NCBI GenBank assembly: GCA_032250675.1
Contig: JAVVEY010000002.1
Coordinates: forward strand, 3,757 to 67,756
DNA length: 64,000 nt
DNA from: Gaopeijia sp032250675
Lineage (GTDB): Bacteria; Gemmatimonadota; Gemmatimonadetes; Longimicrobiales; Gaopeijiaceae
Direction: 5' to 3'
Shown here: one piece after another, positions 32,875 through 42,060 of the stretch
Layout of the letters: each line of letters opens with the position of its first letter
Numbering within the stretch: position 1 is the stretch's first letter
Made by a program: the position numbers and the translations under genes
The notes under the pieces: model-generated
Databases searched by the model: none
Seen by the model: the letters and a program-made list of their open reading frames with translations, nothing else
Told to the model about the DNA's origin: nothing

Positions 32875-33888
32875 GTGCGTATCGCACTCGATGCGAGCGG
32901 GACGGACGACGCGCCCGAGATCGAGATCGACGGCGCGCTCGCAGCGCTTCGTGACCTCGACGGGATCGCGATCACGCTCGTCGGTGACGAGGCGCTGATC
33001 CGGGCGGCACTCGCGGCTCGCGGTGTGGAGCCGTCCGCCGATCTCTCGATCGTGCATGCGCCGGATCAGATCCACGCGAGTGATTCACCCTCGACCGTGG
33101 TCCGGCGCAAGCCCGATTCGGCGATCGTCCGGGGGATCGACCTCCACCGGTCGGGCGAGGTGGACGCCTTCATCAGCGCCGGCAATACCGGTGCGGTCAT
33201 GGCCGCCTCGCTCTTCATGCTCCGACCCCTCCCCGGGGTCGAACGCCCCTCGGTCGCGACGATGCTCCCGACCGTCGGTGCCCCCGTGATCCTGATCGAC
33301 GCAGGGACGAATGTCGACTGCAAGCCGAAGCATCTGGTGCAGTTCGCCTACCTGGGCTCGGTCTACGCCCGGGACGCCCTCGGTGTGACGGGTCGCCCCC
33401 GGGTGGGGCTGCTCAACATCGGGGAGGAGCCCGAGAAGGGCGACGAGCGAGCGATCGAGACGCACCGCCTCCTCGCGGAGGATCCCGGCGTGAACTTCAT
33501 CGGCAATGTCGAGGGTCGCGACGTCATCCGCGGGGTGTGTGACGTACTCGTCGCCGACGGCTTCGCGGGGAATGTGCTGCTCAAGTTCTACGAGAGCGTC
33601 GCGCAGTACGTGGTCGGGATTGTCAAACGGGAACTGGATTCCCATGATGTCGACCTCGACTACGAGCGCGTCTTCCGCGTGCTCGACTACTCCGAATATG
33701 GCGGCGCCCCGTTGCTCGGGGTCAACGGACTCTCGATCATCTGTCACGGCGGCTCATCACCGAAGGCGATCCGGAATGCGATCCGCGTCGCCGCCGACGC
33801 GGTTCGCAATCACCTCGTCGGGGACATGGCCGCGGAGTTCGCGGATCGTGCCCCCGGTCATGGAAGCCAGGGAGGCACGCCCTCGTGA
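32875..33888 (+). CDS. plsX: Phosphate acyltransferase PlsX
   Basis: 337 residues, GTG start. Makes acyl-phosphate from acyl-ACP, the first step of phosphatidic acid synthesis via PlsY. Shows the family motifs DCKPKHLVQFAYLG, GRPRVGLLNIGEEPEKG, FIGNVEGRD and DVLVADGFAGNVLLKF. The usual N-terminal DAMGGD motif reads DASGTDDAP here: Met-Gly-Gly has become Ser-Gly-Thr. The rest is intact, so it is probably active. GTGA overlap with fabH. Confidence 0.93.
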   Translation: MRIALDASGTDDAPEIEIDGALAALRDLDGIAITLVGDEALIRAALAARGVEPSADLSIVHAPDQIHASDSPSTVVRRKPDSAIVRGIDLHRSGEVDAFISAGNTGAVMAASLFMLRPLPGVERPSVATMLPTVGAPVILIDAGTNVDCKPKHLVQFAYLGSVYARDALGVTGRPRVGLLNIGEEPEKGDERAIETHRLLAEDPGVNFIGNVEGRDVIRGVCDVLVADGFAGNVLLKFYESVAQYVVGIVKRELDSHDVDLDYERVFRVLDYSEYGGAPLLGVNGLSIICHGGSSPKAIRNAIRVAADAVRNHLVGDMAAEFADRAPGHGSQGGTPS

Positions 33889-34877
33889 GCACGCCGAAGC
33901 CCATCGTCGACTTCGTCGGAACGGGTCGCTACCTGCCCGAACGCAGGCTGACCAACGACGACCTCGCCGAATTCGTCGAGACCAACGACGAGTGGATCCG
34001 GAGTCGCACCGGAATCGTCACGCGTCATCTCGCGCGCGAGGACGAACTCGCGGCGGAGATGGCGCAGGTGTCGTCACGGATCGCGCTCGACCGCGCCGGA
34101 GTCGAGCCCGGAGAGGTCGACGCGATCATCCTCTCGACCGCGACACCCGACCGGTGGCTCCCCTCGACCGCGTGTGATCTCCAGGCGCTCCTGGGCGCGC
34201 ACCGCGCGATGGCCTTCGATGTGCAGGCCGCCTGTTCGGGGTGGCTCTACGCACTCACGATGGCCGAGGGGTATCTCGCCTCCGGACGCGTCGATACGGT
34301 GCTCGTGGTCGCCACCGAGAAGATGAGCAATATCCTCGACTGGACGGATCGCACCACCTGCGTCCTCTTCGGCGACGGCTCGGGTGCCGCGGTGTTGCGG
34401 CGCTCGGACGGATCACGGGGGATCCTCTCGAGCTTTCATCGCTCCGACGGGCGGCTGGCCGAGCTGCTCTGGCGCCCGGCCGGGGGCGTGAGGATGCCGC
34501 TCACCGAGGACCGTGTCCGTGACCGTCAGCATCTGATGGCGATGTCGGGGCGCGAGATCTTCAAGTGCGCGGTGCGCTCGATGGCGCAGGCGTGTGACGA
34601 GGCGCTCACGCGCGCGGGGCTCTCGGGGAACGACATCGATCTGATGATTCCCCACCAGGCCAACATCCGCATCATCGAGGCCACCGCGAAGTATGCCGGG
34701 ATCCCGATGGAGAAGGTCTACGTGAATGTGGACCGCTACGGCAACATGAGCTCGGCTTCGATCCCGGTCGCGCTCGACGAGGCGCTCGAGGATGGCTCGA
34801 TCCAGCCCGGGATGAAGGTCCTCTCGGCGACCTTCGGTGCCGGACTCACCTGGGGCGCGATGGTCTGGCAGTTCTGA
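33885..34877 (+). CDS. fabH: Beta-ketoacyl-ACP synthase III
   Basis: 330 residues, GTG start overlapping the plsX stop. Condenses acetyl-CoA (or a branched primer) with malonyl-ACP to start fatty acid synthesis. Catalytic triad Cys117 (VQAACSGWLYAL), His257 (IPHQANIRII) and Asn287 (GNMSSASIPVAL). The length is normal. Primer preference (straight or branched) is not clear from sequence. Confidence 0.95.
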   Translation: MSTPKPIVDFVGTGRYLPERRLTNDDLAEFVETNDEWIRSRTGIVTRHLAREDELAAEMAQVSSRIALDRAGVEPGEVDAIILSTATPDRWLPSTACDLQALLGAHRAMAFDVQAACSGWLYALTMAEGYLASGRVDTVLVVATEKMSNILDWTDRTTCVLFGDGSGAAVLRRSDGSRGILSSFHRSDGRLAELLWRPAGGVRMPLTEDRVRDRQHLMAMSGREIFKCAVRSMAQACDEALTRAGLSGNDIDLMIPHQANIRIIEATAKYAGIPMEKVYVNVDRYGNMSSASIPVALDEALEDGSIQPGMKVLSATFGAGLTWGAMVWQF

Positions 34878-34898
34878 TGACCCGCACCATTTGAAATC

Positions 34899-34913
34899 GC
34901 GCGCTCGGCGCGC
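34899..34913 (+). terminator. Short GC hairpin between fabH and fabD
   Basis: GCGCGC-TCG-GCGCGC, a 6-bp stem with a 3-nt loop, in the 74-bp gap after fabH. No T-tract follows. It could be a weak terminator, an attenuator or an RNA end-stabilising hairpin. Confidence 0.3.
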
Positions 34914-34951
34914 CCGATCCGATCCCCTCGCACCTCACCCCCGCACTCCGC

Positions 34952-35878
34952 ATGTCTCTCGCACTCCTCTTCCCCGGTCAGGGATCCCAGCACGTGGGGA
35001 TGGCCCGCGAACTCGCGGATACCTACCCGGAGGTGCGTGACCTCGTCGCCGAGGCGGATGACGCCCTGGGGATCCCCCTCGGCGAGATCATGTGGGAGGG
35101 CCCCGAAGAAACCCTCACCGAGACGCGGAACGCCCAGCCTGCGCTCCTCCTTCATTCGGTCGCGGCGTGGCGGGTCGTGCGCGACGAGACGCGTGACGCC
35201 GCCTTCGTCGCGGGACACTCGCTCGGCGAGTTCACTGCCTGGGTGGCGGCGGGCGCGATCGACTTTGCCGACGCGCTGCGTGCGGTCCGGCGCAGGGGCG
35301 AGCTGATGTTCGAGGCGGGGGTCGAGCGCCCCGGCACCATGGCGGCGCTCCTCGGTCTCGAGGACGACGCCGTCGAGGCGGTGTGCGCGCAGGTCGAAGG
35401 GGGCATCTGCGTCCCGGCCAACTACAACGCACCCGGGCAGGTGGTGATCTCGGGTGACGCGGCGGGGGTGGCCGAGGGGATGGAGCGCGCCAGGGAAGCG
35501 GGCGCGAAGCGCGCCGTACCTCTCAATGTCTCGGGCGCGTTCCATTCGCCGCTGATGAAGGGAGCCGAGGCGCGGCTCGCCGCCTTCCTCGACGGGATCG
35601 AGATTCGCGATCCCGCGATCCCCGTCGTCTCGAATGTGACCGCGGCCCCCGTGACCGACGCCGCGGAGGCGCGCACCCTCCTCGTGCAGCAGCTCACCTC
35701 GCCCGTCCGGTGGCACCGCTCGATCGCCCGCATGCTGGACGCCGGAGTCGACCACTTCGTCGAACTCGGACCGGGCGCCGTGCTCTGTGGCCTGAACCGT
35801 CGCAACGCCCGTGGATCGGCGTGCCGCTCCGTCGGAACCCCCGACGATGCGGCCGCCTTCATGAGAGAGGGAGGCTGA
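34952..35878 (+). CDS. fabD: Malonyl-CoA:ACP transacylase
   Basis: 308 residues. Loads malonate from CoA to ACP. Shows LLFPGQGSQHVGMARELA, the nucleophile motif GHSLGE (Ser90), the downstream active-site Arg in RRRGELM region and His in VSGAFHSPLM. fabG starts 3 bp after the stop, within the fatty-acid operon. The standard family length is about 310. Confidence 0.95.
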   Translation: MSLALLFPGQGSQHVGMARELADTYPEVRDLVAEADDALGIPLGEIMWEGPEETLTETRNAQPALLLHSVAAWRVVRDETRDAAFVAGHSLGEFTAWVAAGAIDFADALRAVRRRGELMFEAGVERPGTMAALLGLEDDAVEAVCAQVEGGICVPANYNAPGQVVISGDAAGVAEGMERAREAGAKRAVPLNVSGAFHSPLMKGAEARLAAFLDGIEIRDPAIPVVSNVTAAPVTDAAEARTLLVQQLTSPVRWHRSIARMLDAGVDHFVELGPGAVLCGLNRRNARGSACRSVGTPDDAAAFMREGG

Positions 35879-35881
35879 GAG

Positions 35882-36628
35882 ATGCCCGAGCAGGAGCTTG
35901 CGGAAGGCACCGTTGCGATCGTGACGGGAGGATCGAGAGGGATCGGTCGCGGGATCGCCGAGGCGCTCGCCGAGGCGGGTGCCCGCGTCGCCGTGGTCGC
36001 ACGGAGCGAGGCGGGGGCGACGGCGGCGGCAGACGCCCTCCAGGGAAGCGGACACGCGGGGTTTGCCTGCGATGTCTCGGATCCCGACGCCGTCCGCGAG
36101 ACGGCTTCCGCGATCGAATCCTCGCTCGGTACCGTGGGGATTCTCATCAACAACGCCGGGATCACGCGCGACAATATCCTCCTCCGTCTGAAGGACGAGG
36201 ATTGGGATCGCGTCATCGACGTCAATCTCAAGGGCGCATTCAACTTCACACGGGCCGTCGCGCGCGGCATGATGAAAAGGCGTGACGGCGTGATCGTGAA
36301 TGTCAGCTCCGTCGTGGGGCTCATGGGGAATGCGGGGCAGGCGAACTACGCCGCGTCGAAGGCGGGGCTCCTCGGACTCACCCGGAGTGTGGCGCGCGAA
36401 CTCGCCTCGCGCGGCGTGCGGTGCAACGCGATCGCACCCGGTTATATTCGCACCGAGATGACCGCGGAGCTCTCGGAGCAGCAGACCACGGAACTCACCG
36501 GGCGGATCCCGCTGGGGCGCCTCGGCGAGGTCGAGGACATCGCCGGCGTGGTGAGGTTTCTCGTGGGGCCCGGTGCACGCTACATTACCGGACAGGTTCT
36601 TGCCGTAGATGGCGGCATGGTCATGTAG
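35882..36628 (+). CDS. fabG: 3-oxoacyl-ACP reductase
   Basis: 248-residue short-chain dehydrogenase; NADPH-dependent reduction of 3-oxoacyl-ACP. NADP motif TGGSRGIGRGIA, NNAGITRDN, catalytic Ser143, Tyr156 and Lys160 (VSSVVGLMGNAGQANYAASK), then PGYIRTEMT and C-terminal GQVLAVDGGMVM. It sits between fabD and acpP, which fits FabG over other SDRs. Confidence 0.95.
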   Translation: MPEQELAEGTVAIVTGGSRGIGRGIAEALAEAGARVAVVARSEAGATAAADALQGSGHAGFACDVSDPDAVRETASAIESSLGTVGILINNAGITRDNILLRLKDEDWDRVIDVNLKGAFNFTRAVARGMMKRRDGVIVNVSSVVGLMGNAGQANYAASKAGLLGLTRSVARELASRGVRCNAIAPGYIRTEMTAELSEQQTTELTGRIPLGRLGEVEDIAGVVRFLVGPGARYITGQVLAVDGGMVM

Positions 36629-36699
36629 CCTTCGTCCCGATGTGGGGCGGGGCTCGATTTTCTTCCGGAATCACCCAAACGCATAGCAGGGGGAGTACA

Positions 36700-36936
36700 A
36701 TGTCGGATGCTGAATCCAGGGTCCGTGAGATCATCGTGAACGAGCTGGGCGTCGAAGCCGACAAGGTCACGCCGGAGGCATCGTTCGTGGAGGATCTCGG
36801 GGCGGATTCGCTCGACACCGTCGAGCTCGTGATGGCCTTCGAGGAGGAGTTTGCGATCGATATCCCCGATGAGGACGCTGAACAGCTGCGGACGGTCGGC
36901 GATGCGATCGCGTACATGAACGAGAAGACGGACTGA
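36700..36936 (+). CDS. acpP: Acyl carrier protein
   Basis: 78 residues, strongly acidic. The phosphopantetheine site is Ser37 in LGADSLDTVELVMAFEEEF. ATG 36700 follows a good Shine-Dalgarno (AGGGGGAG). The 71-bp leader before it holds a weak TAGCAG (36684) but no convincing -35. Lies between fabG and fabF in the classic order. Confidence 0.97.
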   Translation: MSDAESRVREIIVNELGVEADKVTPEASFVEDLGADSLDTVELVMAFEEEFAIDIPDEDAEQLRTVGDAIAYMNEKTD

Positions 36937-36955
36937 TTGCAGCCCGGAGTCGCGA

Positions 36956-38218
36956 ATGCCCGAGAAGATGGAACGCCGCGTCGTCGTGACCGGGGTCGGG
37001 ACCGTCACGGCCGTCGGGAACGACGCCTCCTCTACGTGGGAGGCTCTCCTCGCCGGAGTGAGTGGCGGAGGCCCGATCACCCTGTTCGAGGTGGATGACG
37101 AGTACGTGACGCGTGTCGCGGCCGAGGTCAAGGACTTCACCCCGAGCGACGTCCTCGACCCGAAGGATGCCCGACGCTACGACCGTACCTCGCATCTGGG
37201 GATCACGGCCGCGGTCGAGGCGGTCCGCGACGCCGGGTTCACTCCGGGAGAGCTTCCGGATCCCGACCGCTTCGGCGTGATCTTCGGGTCGGGGATCGGA
37301 GGGATCTCGACCTTCGAGCGTGAGCACCGGAAGATGCTCGAGAAGGGGCCTCGACGTGTCAGCCCCTTCTTCATTCCCTTCTTCATCCCGGATATCACCG
37401 CGGGTCTGATCTCGATCCATACGGGAGCCAAGGGGCCCAACTACGCCACCGTCTCGGCGTGCGCCTCGAGCGCGCACGCGATCGGGAGCGCTCTGCGGAG
37501 TATCCAGCGGGGCGATTCGGACCGCTGCATCGCAGGAGGAACCGAGGCGACGATCACCCCGATGACGGTCGCGGGGTTCGCCTCGATGAAGGCGATGACC
37601 ACCCGCAACGACGATCCCGCGCGCGCGAGCCGGCCCTTCGACCGAGGCCGCGACGGCTTCCTGATCGGCGAGGGCGCGGGTGCGCTCGTGCTCGAGGCGC
37701 TCGAGACCGCGCAGGCGCGGGGGGCCACGATCCTCGGGGAGGTCATCGGGTACGGGGTGACGGGCGACGGATATCACATCACCTCGCCGCCGCCCGAGCA
37801 TGAAGGCGCGCAGCGCGCGATGATCGAAGCGATGGACGACGCCGGGATCACACCGGAGGATGTCGACTACATCAACGCGCACGGGACCTCGACACCGGTC
37901 AACGACGAGCAGGAGACGGTCGCGATCAAGAGGGTGCTCGGGGAGCGTGCGTACGAAATCGTCGTCGGATCGACGAAGTCGATGACGGGCCACGTGCTCG
38001 GGGCGGCGGGGGCGGTCGAGGCCGTCGTCTGCACGAAGGTCATGCAGACCGGCAGAATCCCCCCGACGATCAACTTCGAGGAGGCCGACCCGGCGTGCGA
38101 CCTCAACTACGCGCACGAGGGGATGATCGAACGGGAGGTGCGGGTGACGCTCTCGAACTCCTTCGGCTTCGGTGGGCACAATGTCTGCCTGGCGATGCGC
38201 CGCTGGGACGGCGACTGA
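36956..38218 (+). CDS. fabF: Beta-ketoacyl-ACP synthase II
   Basis: 420 residues. Elongating condensing enzyme. VVVTGVGTVTAVGN start, active-site Cys169 (TVSACASSAHAIGSAL), the histidines in NAHGTSTPVND and STKSMTGHVLGAAGAVEA, and C-terminal SNSFGFGGHNVCL. ATG 36956 has GGAG 6 bp upstream. Ends the fab cluster proper. Confidence 0.95.
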   Translation: MPEKMERRVVVTGVGTVTAVGNDASSTWEALLAGVSGGGPITLFEVDDEYVTRVAAEVKDFTPSDVLDPKDARRYDRTSHLGITAAVEAVRDAGFTPGELPDPDRFGVIFGSGIGGISTFEREHRKMLEKGPRRVSPFFIPFFIPDITAGLISIHTGAKGPNYATVSACASSAHAIGSALRSIQRGDSDRCIAGGTEATITPMTVAGFASMKAMTTRNDDPARASRPFDRGRDGFLIGEGAGALVLEALETAQARGATILGEVIGYGVTGDGYHITSPPPEHEGAQRAMIEAMDDAGITPEDVDYINAHGTSTPVNDEQETVAIKRVLGERAYEIVVGSTKSMTGHVLGAAGAVEAVVCTKVMQTGRIPPTINFEEADPACDLNYAHEGMIEREVRVTLSNSFGFGGHNVCLAMRRWDGD

Positions 38219-38238
38219 CGCCCCCGGACGGAGCACTC

Positions 38239-38733
38239 ATGCGTGCAGGGTTCGGGTACGACTCCCACCGCTTCGATCCGGATACGCCGCTGATCCTCGG
38301 TGGCGTCGCAATCCCCGATCACCCCGGTCTGACAGGGCATTCGGACGGAGACGCGATCTGTCACGCCGTGATCGACGCGATCCTGGGAGCCGCCGCGCTC
38401 GGGGATGTGGGTCGGCACTTCCCGCCGAGCGACGAGCGGTGGCGTGGCGCCGATTCGATCGATCTCCTCCGCCGTGCCCTCGAGGTGCTCGAGCGCGCGA
38501 ATTACCAGGTCGTCAACATCGACGTCACGGTGATCTGCGAAACCCCGCGGATCGCGCCGTGGGTCGAGGCGATCCGTGCTCGCCTGGGCGAGGTGCTCGG
38601 GATCGGACCCGGATTCGTCTCGATCAAGGGCAAGACGAACGAGACGATGGGGTGGGAGGGACGTTCGGAAGGGATCGCCGTACACGCCGTCGCGCTCGTG
38701 GACCGCGTCGAGGGCGAGGCGCCCGGACCGTGA
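38239..38733 (+). CDS. ispF: 2-C-methyl-D-erythritol 2,4-cyclodiphosphate synthase
   Basis: 164 residues. Cyclises CDP-methylerythritol phosphate in the MEP isoprenoid pathway. Metal ligands Asp8, His10 (GYDSHRF) and His42 region (GHSDGDAICHAVIDAILG); GDVGRHFPPSD; C-terminal KTNETMGWEGRSEGIAVHAV. Start ATG 38239 matches the family start (MRxGxGYDxH). Shows that the organism uses the MEP route. Confidence 0.95.
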   Translation: MRAGFGYDSHRFDPDTPLILGGVAIPDHPGLTGHSDGDAICHAVIDAILGAAALGDVGRHFPPSDERWRGADSIDLLRRALEVLERANYQVVNIDVTVICETPRIAPWVEAIRARLGEVLGIGPGFVSIKGKTNETMGWEGRSEGIAVHAVALVDRVEGEAPGP

Positions 38734-38774
38734 CGCGCCTCCCGCGGGCACGCGCCCGCAGCGTGGCCTGACCG

Positions 38775-39404
38775 ATGGATCCGGAGAGCGCCGCCGCGTC
38801 CTTCTTCACCGCGCTGGCCTGGCTCGAGGGGCTCCACCCCGCGCTCCTCTACCTCGTCCTCGCCTTCGGGGCCTTTCTGGAGAACCTCTTTCCTCCCGTG
38901 CCCGCAGACAGCGTCGTCGTGGTCGGAGGCGTCCTGGCGGCCCAGGGCGTGATCCCGGTCTGGGGCGCGGCGCTCGCGGTGGGCGGCGCGAATGTGGGAG
39001 GCGCCTGGCTCATCTACCTCGCGGGGCGAAGACATGGGCACGCCTTCTTCACCGACGGACCCGGGCGTCACATCCTGACCCGCAGACAGCTCGATCGTGT
39101 CGAACGATGGCACGCGCGCCACGGGGTCGTGGCGCTCTTCCTCGTTCGCTTCCTCCCCGCGCTGCGTGCCGTCGCACCGGCCTTCGCGGGGATCGGGAGG
39201 CTCCCGGCGCGGAGTGTGATCGGGCCTCTGGTGGGGGTGTCGATCGTCTGGTACGGAGGGCTCCTCGCCGGGGGGTACGCGATGGGTCAGAATCTCGAGT
39301 CGCTCGCGCTCTGGCTCGCTCAGGTCAACCGTGTGCTCGAGATCGTCGCGATCGTGGTGGTGATCGTGACATTCTGGTGGTGGAGGTGGAGCCGTCGTGG
39401 GTGA
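38775..39404 (+). CDS. DedA/SNARE-associated family membrane protein
   Basis: 209 residues, with about five membrane segments and re-entrant stretches. FGAFLENLFPPVPADSVVVVGG holds the family E-x-x-x-P-x-P-x-E-like signature (here Glu-Asn-Leu-Phe-Pro-Pro-Val-Pro with Asp after Ala), and RFLPALRAVAPAFAGIGRLP is the conserved F-x-R-x-x-P-x-x-R/G motif region. Relatives move undecaprenyl phosphate or phosphatidylethanolamine across the membrane. The specific lipid here is unknown. Overlaps xerD by 8 bp. Confidence 0.87.
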   Translation: MDPESAAASFFTALAWLEGLHPALLYLVLAFGAFLENLFPPVPADSVVVVGGVLAAQGVIPVWGAALAVGGANVGGAWLIYLAGRRHGHAFFTDGPGRHILTRRQLDRVERWHARHGVVALFLVRFLPALRAVAPAFAGIGRLPARSVIGPLVGVSIVWYGGLLAGGYAMGQNLESLALWLAQVNRVLEIVAIVVVIVTFWWWRWSRRG

Positions 39405-40317
39405 ACGCGCGATCGACACCGAACTCCGTCGTACCTGGCGCCTCGAGCTCTTCCTCGATCACCTCGCGGTGGAACGGGGGCTCTCGGAGCGTACGCTCGA
39501 CGCATATCGAGGCGATGTGGCGCGCCTCGTACGCTTCGCCGTACGGGAAGGTGTCGACGACCCCCGCCACCTCGACGCGGGCGATCTGCGTGCCTTCACC
39601 TTCGGCTTGAAGGACGAGGGACTCGCGGCGACCTCGATCCGGCGCGTGCAGTCGGGGGTGCGCACCTACTTCACCTTCCTCCTCGACGAGGGGGTCATCG
39701 AGGTCGACCCCACCGAACGGATGGAGTCCCCGCGCACGGCGCGGCGGCTTCCCGAGGTGCTCTCACCCGATGAGGTGGAGGGGATGATCGAGGCGCTCGA
39801 CGAGTCGAAGGCGACGTGGTCGCGTGATCGCGCGGTTCTCGAGGTCCTCTACGGCGCGGGTCTGCGCGTGAGCGAACTCACCGAACTGCCCGTCCGCGCC
39901 GTCGACCTGGAGGAGGGGATGCTCCTCGTCTTCGGGAAGGGCGCGAAGGAGCGTCTCGTGCCGCTCGGTGGCGCGGCGCGGCGCGCGCTGGAGGTCTACC
40001 TCCGTCAGCTCCGTCCCGAACTCGCCCGGGGGGCGGCGGGAGGACGCGTCTTCCTCAATGCACGGGGGAAACCGCTGAGCCGCATGACGGTGTGGACGAT
40101 CGTGCGTGACGCCGCCGACCGCGCGGGGGTATCCGGGCGGATCTCGCCCCACACCCTGCGTCACTCCTTCGCCACGCACCTCCTCGAGGGGGGCGCCGAT
40201 CTCACCGTCGTGCAGGAACTCCTCGGGCACGCCGATATCTCCACCACGCAGATCTACACCCACATCGATCGCGAATACCTGCGCGAGGTCCACCGCACCT
40301 TCCACCCCCGGAGCTGA
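39397..40317 (+). CDS. xerD: Tyrosine recombinase, XerC/XerD type
   Basis: 306 residues from GTG 39397. N-terminal SAM-like core-binding domain (FLDHLAVERGLSERTLDAY) and catalytic domain with Arg (GAGLRVSELTEL), Lys (FGKGAKERLVPL), His-x-x-Arg (PHTLRHSFATHLLEGGADL), and Tyr near the end (HADISTTQIYTHIDREYLREVH). Length and the HTLRHSFATHLLE form are those of chromosome dimer-resolution Xer proteins, not phage integrases. Whether it is XerC or XerD needs phylogeny. No att or dif site is evident nearby. Confidence 0.9.
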   Translation: MGERAIDTELRRTWRLELFLDHLAVERGLSERTLDAYRGDVARLVRFAVREGVDDPRHLDAGDLRAFTFGLKDEGLAATSIRRVQSGVRTYFTFLLDEGVIEVDPTERMESPRTARRLPEVLSPDEVEGMIEALDESKATWSRDRAVLEVLYGAGLRVSELTELPVRAVDLEEGMLLVFGKGAKERLVPLGGAARRALEVYLRQLRPELARGAAGGRVFLNARGKPLSRMTVWTIVRDAADRAGVSGRISPHTLRHSFATHLLEGGADLTVVQELLGHADISTTQIYTHIDREYLREVHRTFHPRS

Positions 40318-40334
40318 GGAGAGCCGGGGGCGTA

Positions 40335-40350
40335 CACCGCTCGGTCGGTG
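40335..40350. terminator. Weak hairpin between convergent xerD and S41 protease genes
   Basis: CACCG (40335-40339), 6-nt loop, CGGTG (40346-40350) in the 39-bp gap between the two facing stops. The stem is short and there is no T-tract; position is the main argument. Confidence 0.3.
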
Positions 40351-40356
40351 CGGCGA

Positions 40357-42009
40357 TCAGTGGGTGCCGGAGATGTCCGCGTGGCGCTCGCGCTCGGCCT
40401 GCTCGAGCGCTGCGGCAGCGAAGAGTTCCGGCTGCGTGGCGCTCTCGCGGAGGAGCGCGACGGCCTCGGAGAGCGCAGGATCACGGCGCATCCGTGCCTC
40501 GGTGGCCGGACCGAGCCCTCCCATCGCGTCGGAGAGCCGGTCGAGCATCGAGATCCGTGCCTGCCACCGCAGGTAGCTCTCGACCTCCGGCTCGGCGAGG
40601 AGGAGCGGATCGGCGCCGCCATCGCGCAGCGTGCCGAGGAATGCCCTGAAGTCGTCCTCCCGGATCTGCGGATCCTCAGGAGCGTGCATGTACGGCTGCG
40701 CCTGTTCGAAGCCGAACTCGGCGAGCCGCAATCCGATCGGGATCTGCTTTTCCGCCGCGTCACGGAGGAAGCGCTGCTCGAGCGTGGTCAGGGTGTCGTT
40801 GGCGATCGGGAGGTCGGGGAAGATCCCCCCACCCGCGACGAGCTCGCGACCCGAAGCCGTCGTCACCGTCGGGAAGGTGTCGACATCTTCAGCGAGGGGA
40901 CGACCCTGACGGTCGCGGGGACGATGGAGTGAGCGCCCGAGCGGGGTGTGCCATGTGCCGTTCGTGATCTGCATCCGGCGGCCGTGGGGGAGATCGAGGA
41001 CGATCTGGACCAGACCCTTGCCGAAGCTCCGCTGACCGAGCACGAGGGCGCGGTCGTAGTCCTGGAGCGCGCCGGCCAGGACCTCGGAGGCCGAGGCGGA
41101 GAACTCGTCGACGAGGACGACCATCGGCACCGAGGGAAGGCGCGCCGGCGCCCGGGCGAAGGTCGGCTCCTCCTCGATGCGGTAGGGCTCCCCGCGCGCG
41201 CGGCTCCGCGTGCTCACGAGCGTCTTGCCGGGGGGGATGAAGAGGTCCGCCATCTGGAGTGCTTCGTCGAGGAATCCGCCGGGGTTTCGTCGCAGATCGA
41301 AGACGATCCCCGCGGCGTCGGCGTTCGCGCCGAGGATCGAGTCGAGCTCGGTCGAAGCGTTGCGGGCGAAGCGATCCATCGTGATGTAGAGGATGTCGTC
41401 CGCGATCAAATCGGCGTGCACGAGCTTCATGTGCACCTCCGCCCGCGTGATCGGGAAGTAGATGGTGTCGTCGTAGCCCTCGCGCTCGACGCCGACGGTC
41501 ACGAGGGTACCGACGGGGCCACGGATCATGCCCGAGACGTCGGAGGTCGTGGCTTCCCGCGTGTCGACCCCATCCACCTCCACGATCACATCCCCCTCGA
41601 TCATCCCCACCTGGTCGGCAGGGAAGCCCCGATTCACCGCGGTGACGGTGACGAGGTCGTTGAGTTGCGAGATCGTGACGCCGATCCCCGCGTAGTTGCC
41701 GGTGTTGTCCTCATTCTGCTGCGCGACCTCTTCGGGAGTGAAGACGGCGGCGTACGGGTCGTTGAGTGCCTCGAGCATCCCCTCGATCGCGGCGTCCCAG
41801 AGGAGGGTGTCGGCGAACTCATTCTGATGGAATTGACCGATCGCGCGGAGTGTCTGCACGAAGATGTCGGCACGGACCTGTGCGTCGGAGGTCTCCATCG
41901 ATCCGCGTTGTGCGGTCGCCGCCGAGGGATTGGCGAGGGCGATACCCAGGAGGGCCGCCGCGAGTGCGACGGTGCGGGCGAGGTAGGGCGCAGCGTGCGA
42001 GAGACGCAT
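40357..42009 (-). CDS. S41-family C-terminal-processing peptidase with PDZ domain
   Basis: 550 residues from ATG 42009; earlier in-frame codons would run into nadE. Signal peptide 1-33 (VALAAALLGIALANPSAATA). Then a helical region with DPYAAVFTPEEV, a PDZ domain (GIGVTISQLNDLVTVTAVNRGFPADQVG, split here around residues 105-190), and the S41 core: RNPGGFLDEALQMADLF, the catalytic Ser in DEFSASASEVLAGALQDYDR and Lys in GQRSFGKGLVQ. A C-terminal helical domain of about 150 residues follows. Acts in the periplasm on protein C-termini; the substrate is unknown. Convergent with xerD, divergent from nadE. Confidence 0.92.
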   Translation of the reverse strand: MRLSHAAPYLARTVALAAALLGIALANPSAATAQRGSMETSDAQVRADIFVQTLRAIGQFHQNEFADTLLWDAAIEGMLEALNDPYAAVFTPEEVAQQNEDNTGNYAGIGVTISQLNDLVTVTAVNRGFPADQVGMIEGDVIVEVDGVDTREATTSDVSGMIRGPVGTLVTVGVEREGYDDTIYFPITRAEVHMKLVHADLIADDILYITMDRFARNASTELDSILGANADAAGIVFDLRRNPGGFLDEALQMADLFIPPGKTLVSTRSRARGEPYRIEEEPTFARAPARLPSVPMVVLVDEFSASASEVLAGALQDYDRALVLGQRSFGKGLVQIVLDLPHGRRMQITNGTWHTPLGRSLHRPRDRQGRPLAEDVDTFPTVTTASGRELVAGGGIFPDLPIANDTLTTLEQRFLRDAAEKQIPIGLRLAEFGFEQAQPYMHAPEDPQIREDDFRAFLGTLRDGGADPLLLAEPEVESYLRWQARISMLDRLSDAMGGLGPATEARMRRDPALSEAVALLRESATQPELFAAAALEQAERERHADISGTH

Positions 42010-42031
42010 GGATATTCCTGATGGATGCGAG

Positions 42032-42060
42032 AGTATACCAACCCTGAAACCCGCTTCAGG
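42032..42060 (-). promoter_or_regulatory. Candidate promoter of the S41 protease, overlapped by an inverted repeat
   Basis: On the - strand CTGAAG (42054-42059 complement), 16 bp, TATACT (42032-42037 complement). The inverted repeat CCTGAA-N6-TTCAGG (42043-42060) covers the -35 and half the spacer, as a repressor site would. Confidence 0.45.
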
